Source of the DNA: Candidatus Sumerlaeota bacterium
GTDB taxonomy: Bacteria; Sumerlaeota; Sumerlaeia; MWCT01; JAGHBZ01
NCBI GenBank assembly: GCA_021160705.1
Contig: JAGHBZ010000091.1
Span: forward strand, 1-5,002
Direction of reading: 5' to 3'
DNA length: 5,002 bases
In this document: positions 4,911 through 5,002 of the stretch, in pieces
Position numbering within the stretch: position 1 is the stretch's first letter
Layout of the letters: every line of letters starts with the position of its first letter
Program-made: the position numbers and the translations under genes
The notes under the pieces: model-generated
What the model was told of the DNA's origin: nothing
The model's input: only the letters and a program-made list of their open reading frames with translations
The model's database searches: none

Positions 4911-5002
4911 TTATTTTTTAGCCACAAGGAAGATGCTGAGCCCAAAAGGAATTTTTAATTTGCGTTCAATATTGAAAAAAATAGGCGTGAAGTGTTCATA
5001 GA
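4911..5002 (-). CDS. C-terminal fragment, probably a SAM-dependent methyltransferase (5' part outside window)
   Basis: On the minus strand a frame is open from the right edge to the TAA at 4913-4911. It gives 29 visible residues beginning YEHFTPIFFNIERK and ending PFGLSIFLVAKK. A closing beta-strand of the form G-L-S-x-F-L-V-A-K-K is common at the C-terminus of class I SAM-dependent methyltransferases, whose motifs would lie outside the window. The assignment rests on this tail alone and a different enzyme is possible. The gene reads towards DUF58 on the same strand with 198 bases between them, so they are probably separately transcribed. Confidence 0.45.
   Translation of the reverse strand, partial: YEHFTPIFFNIERKLKIPFGLSIFLVAKK

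Noticed and set aside
1..5002. CRISPR array, rRNA or intact insertion sequence
   Set aside because: No regularly spaced repeats, no rRNA signature and no transposase were seen on either strand.

Overview
The window comes from an anaerobic prokaryote. The best evidence is a two-gene oxygen and superoxide defence unit: an A-type flavodiiron protein followed by a 2Fe desulfoferrodoxin (superoxide reductase). This pairing is typical of strict anaerobes, both bacterial and archaeal. The domain of life is not settled. Strong GGAGGT ribosome sites and oligo-T tracts fit either domain. A TTGATA-N18-GATAAT promoter-like site upstream of the flavodiiron gene leans towards a bacterium. The gene content would also suit methanogen or ANME-like archaea.

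Layout: bases 1-116 hold the C-terminal tail of a plus-strand gene (possibly DUF3160). Bases 117-337 hold a probable terminator, a candidate promoter and a structured 5' leader. The plus strand then carries the flavodiiron protein (338-1522) and desulfoferrodoxin (1547-1930), 24 bases apart, so almost certainly one operon. After 92 bases comes a CPBP-family membrane protease-like protein (2023-2688, GTG start), possibly co-transcribed. It converges with a small phosphomannose-isomerase-type cupin on the minus strand (2735-3088). A 430-base stretch with no intact gene follows. It holds the cupin promoter region, two broken peptide fragments sharing an NRIPE motif, and an inverted repeat next to the end of the DUF58 gene. 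A two-helix membrane-anchored DUF58 protein (3519-4712, minus) comes next. Its upstream region carries a palindrome that closely resembles a lac-type operator half. The right edge (4911-5002, minus) is the tail of another gene, probably a SAM-dependent methyltransferase.

How the genes work together: the flavodiiron protein would reduce O2 (or NO) to water (or N2O), and desulfoferrodoxin would reduce superoxide to peroxide. No rubredoxin, rubrerythrin or peroxidase gene is in the window, so the electron donor and the peroxide sink must lie elsewhere. The cupin, DUF58 protein and methyltransferase tail look like separate units. No tRNA, rRNA, CRISPR array or intact insertion sequence was found. 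The most interesting unexplained items are the structured leader (about 206-337), the out-of-frame NRIPE duplication (3281-3467) and the operator-like palindrome (4773-4788).
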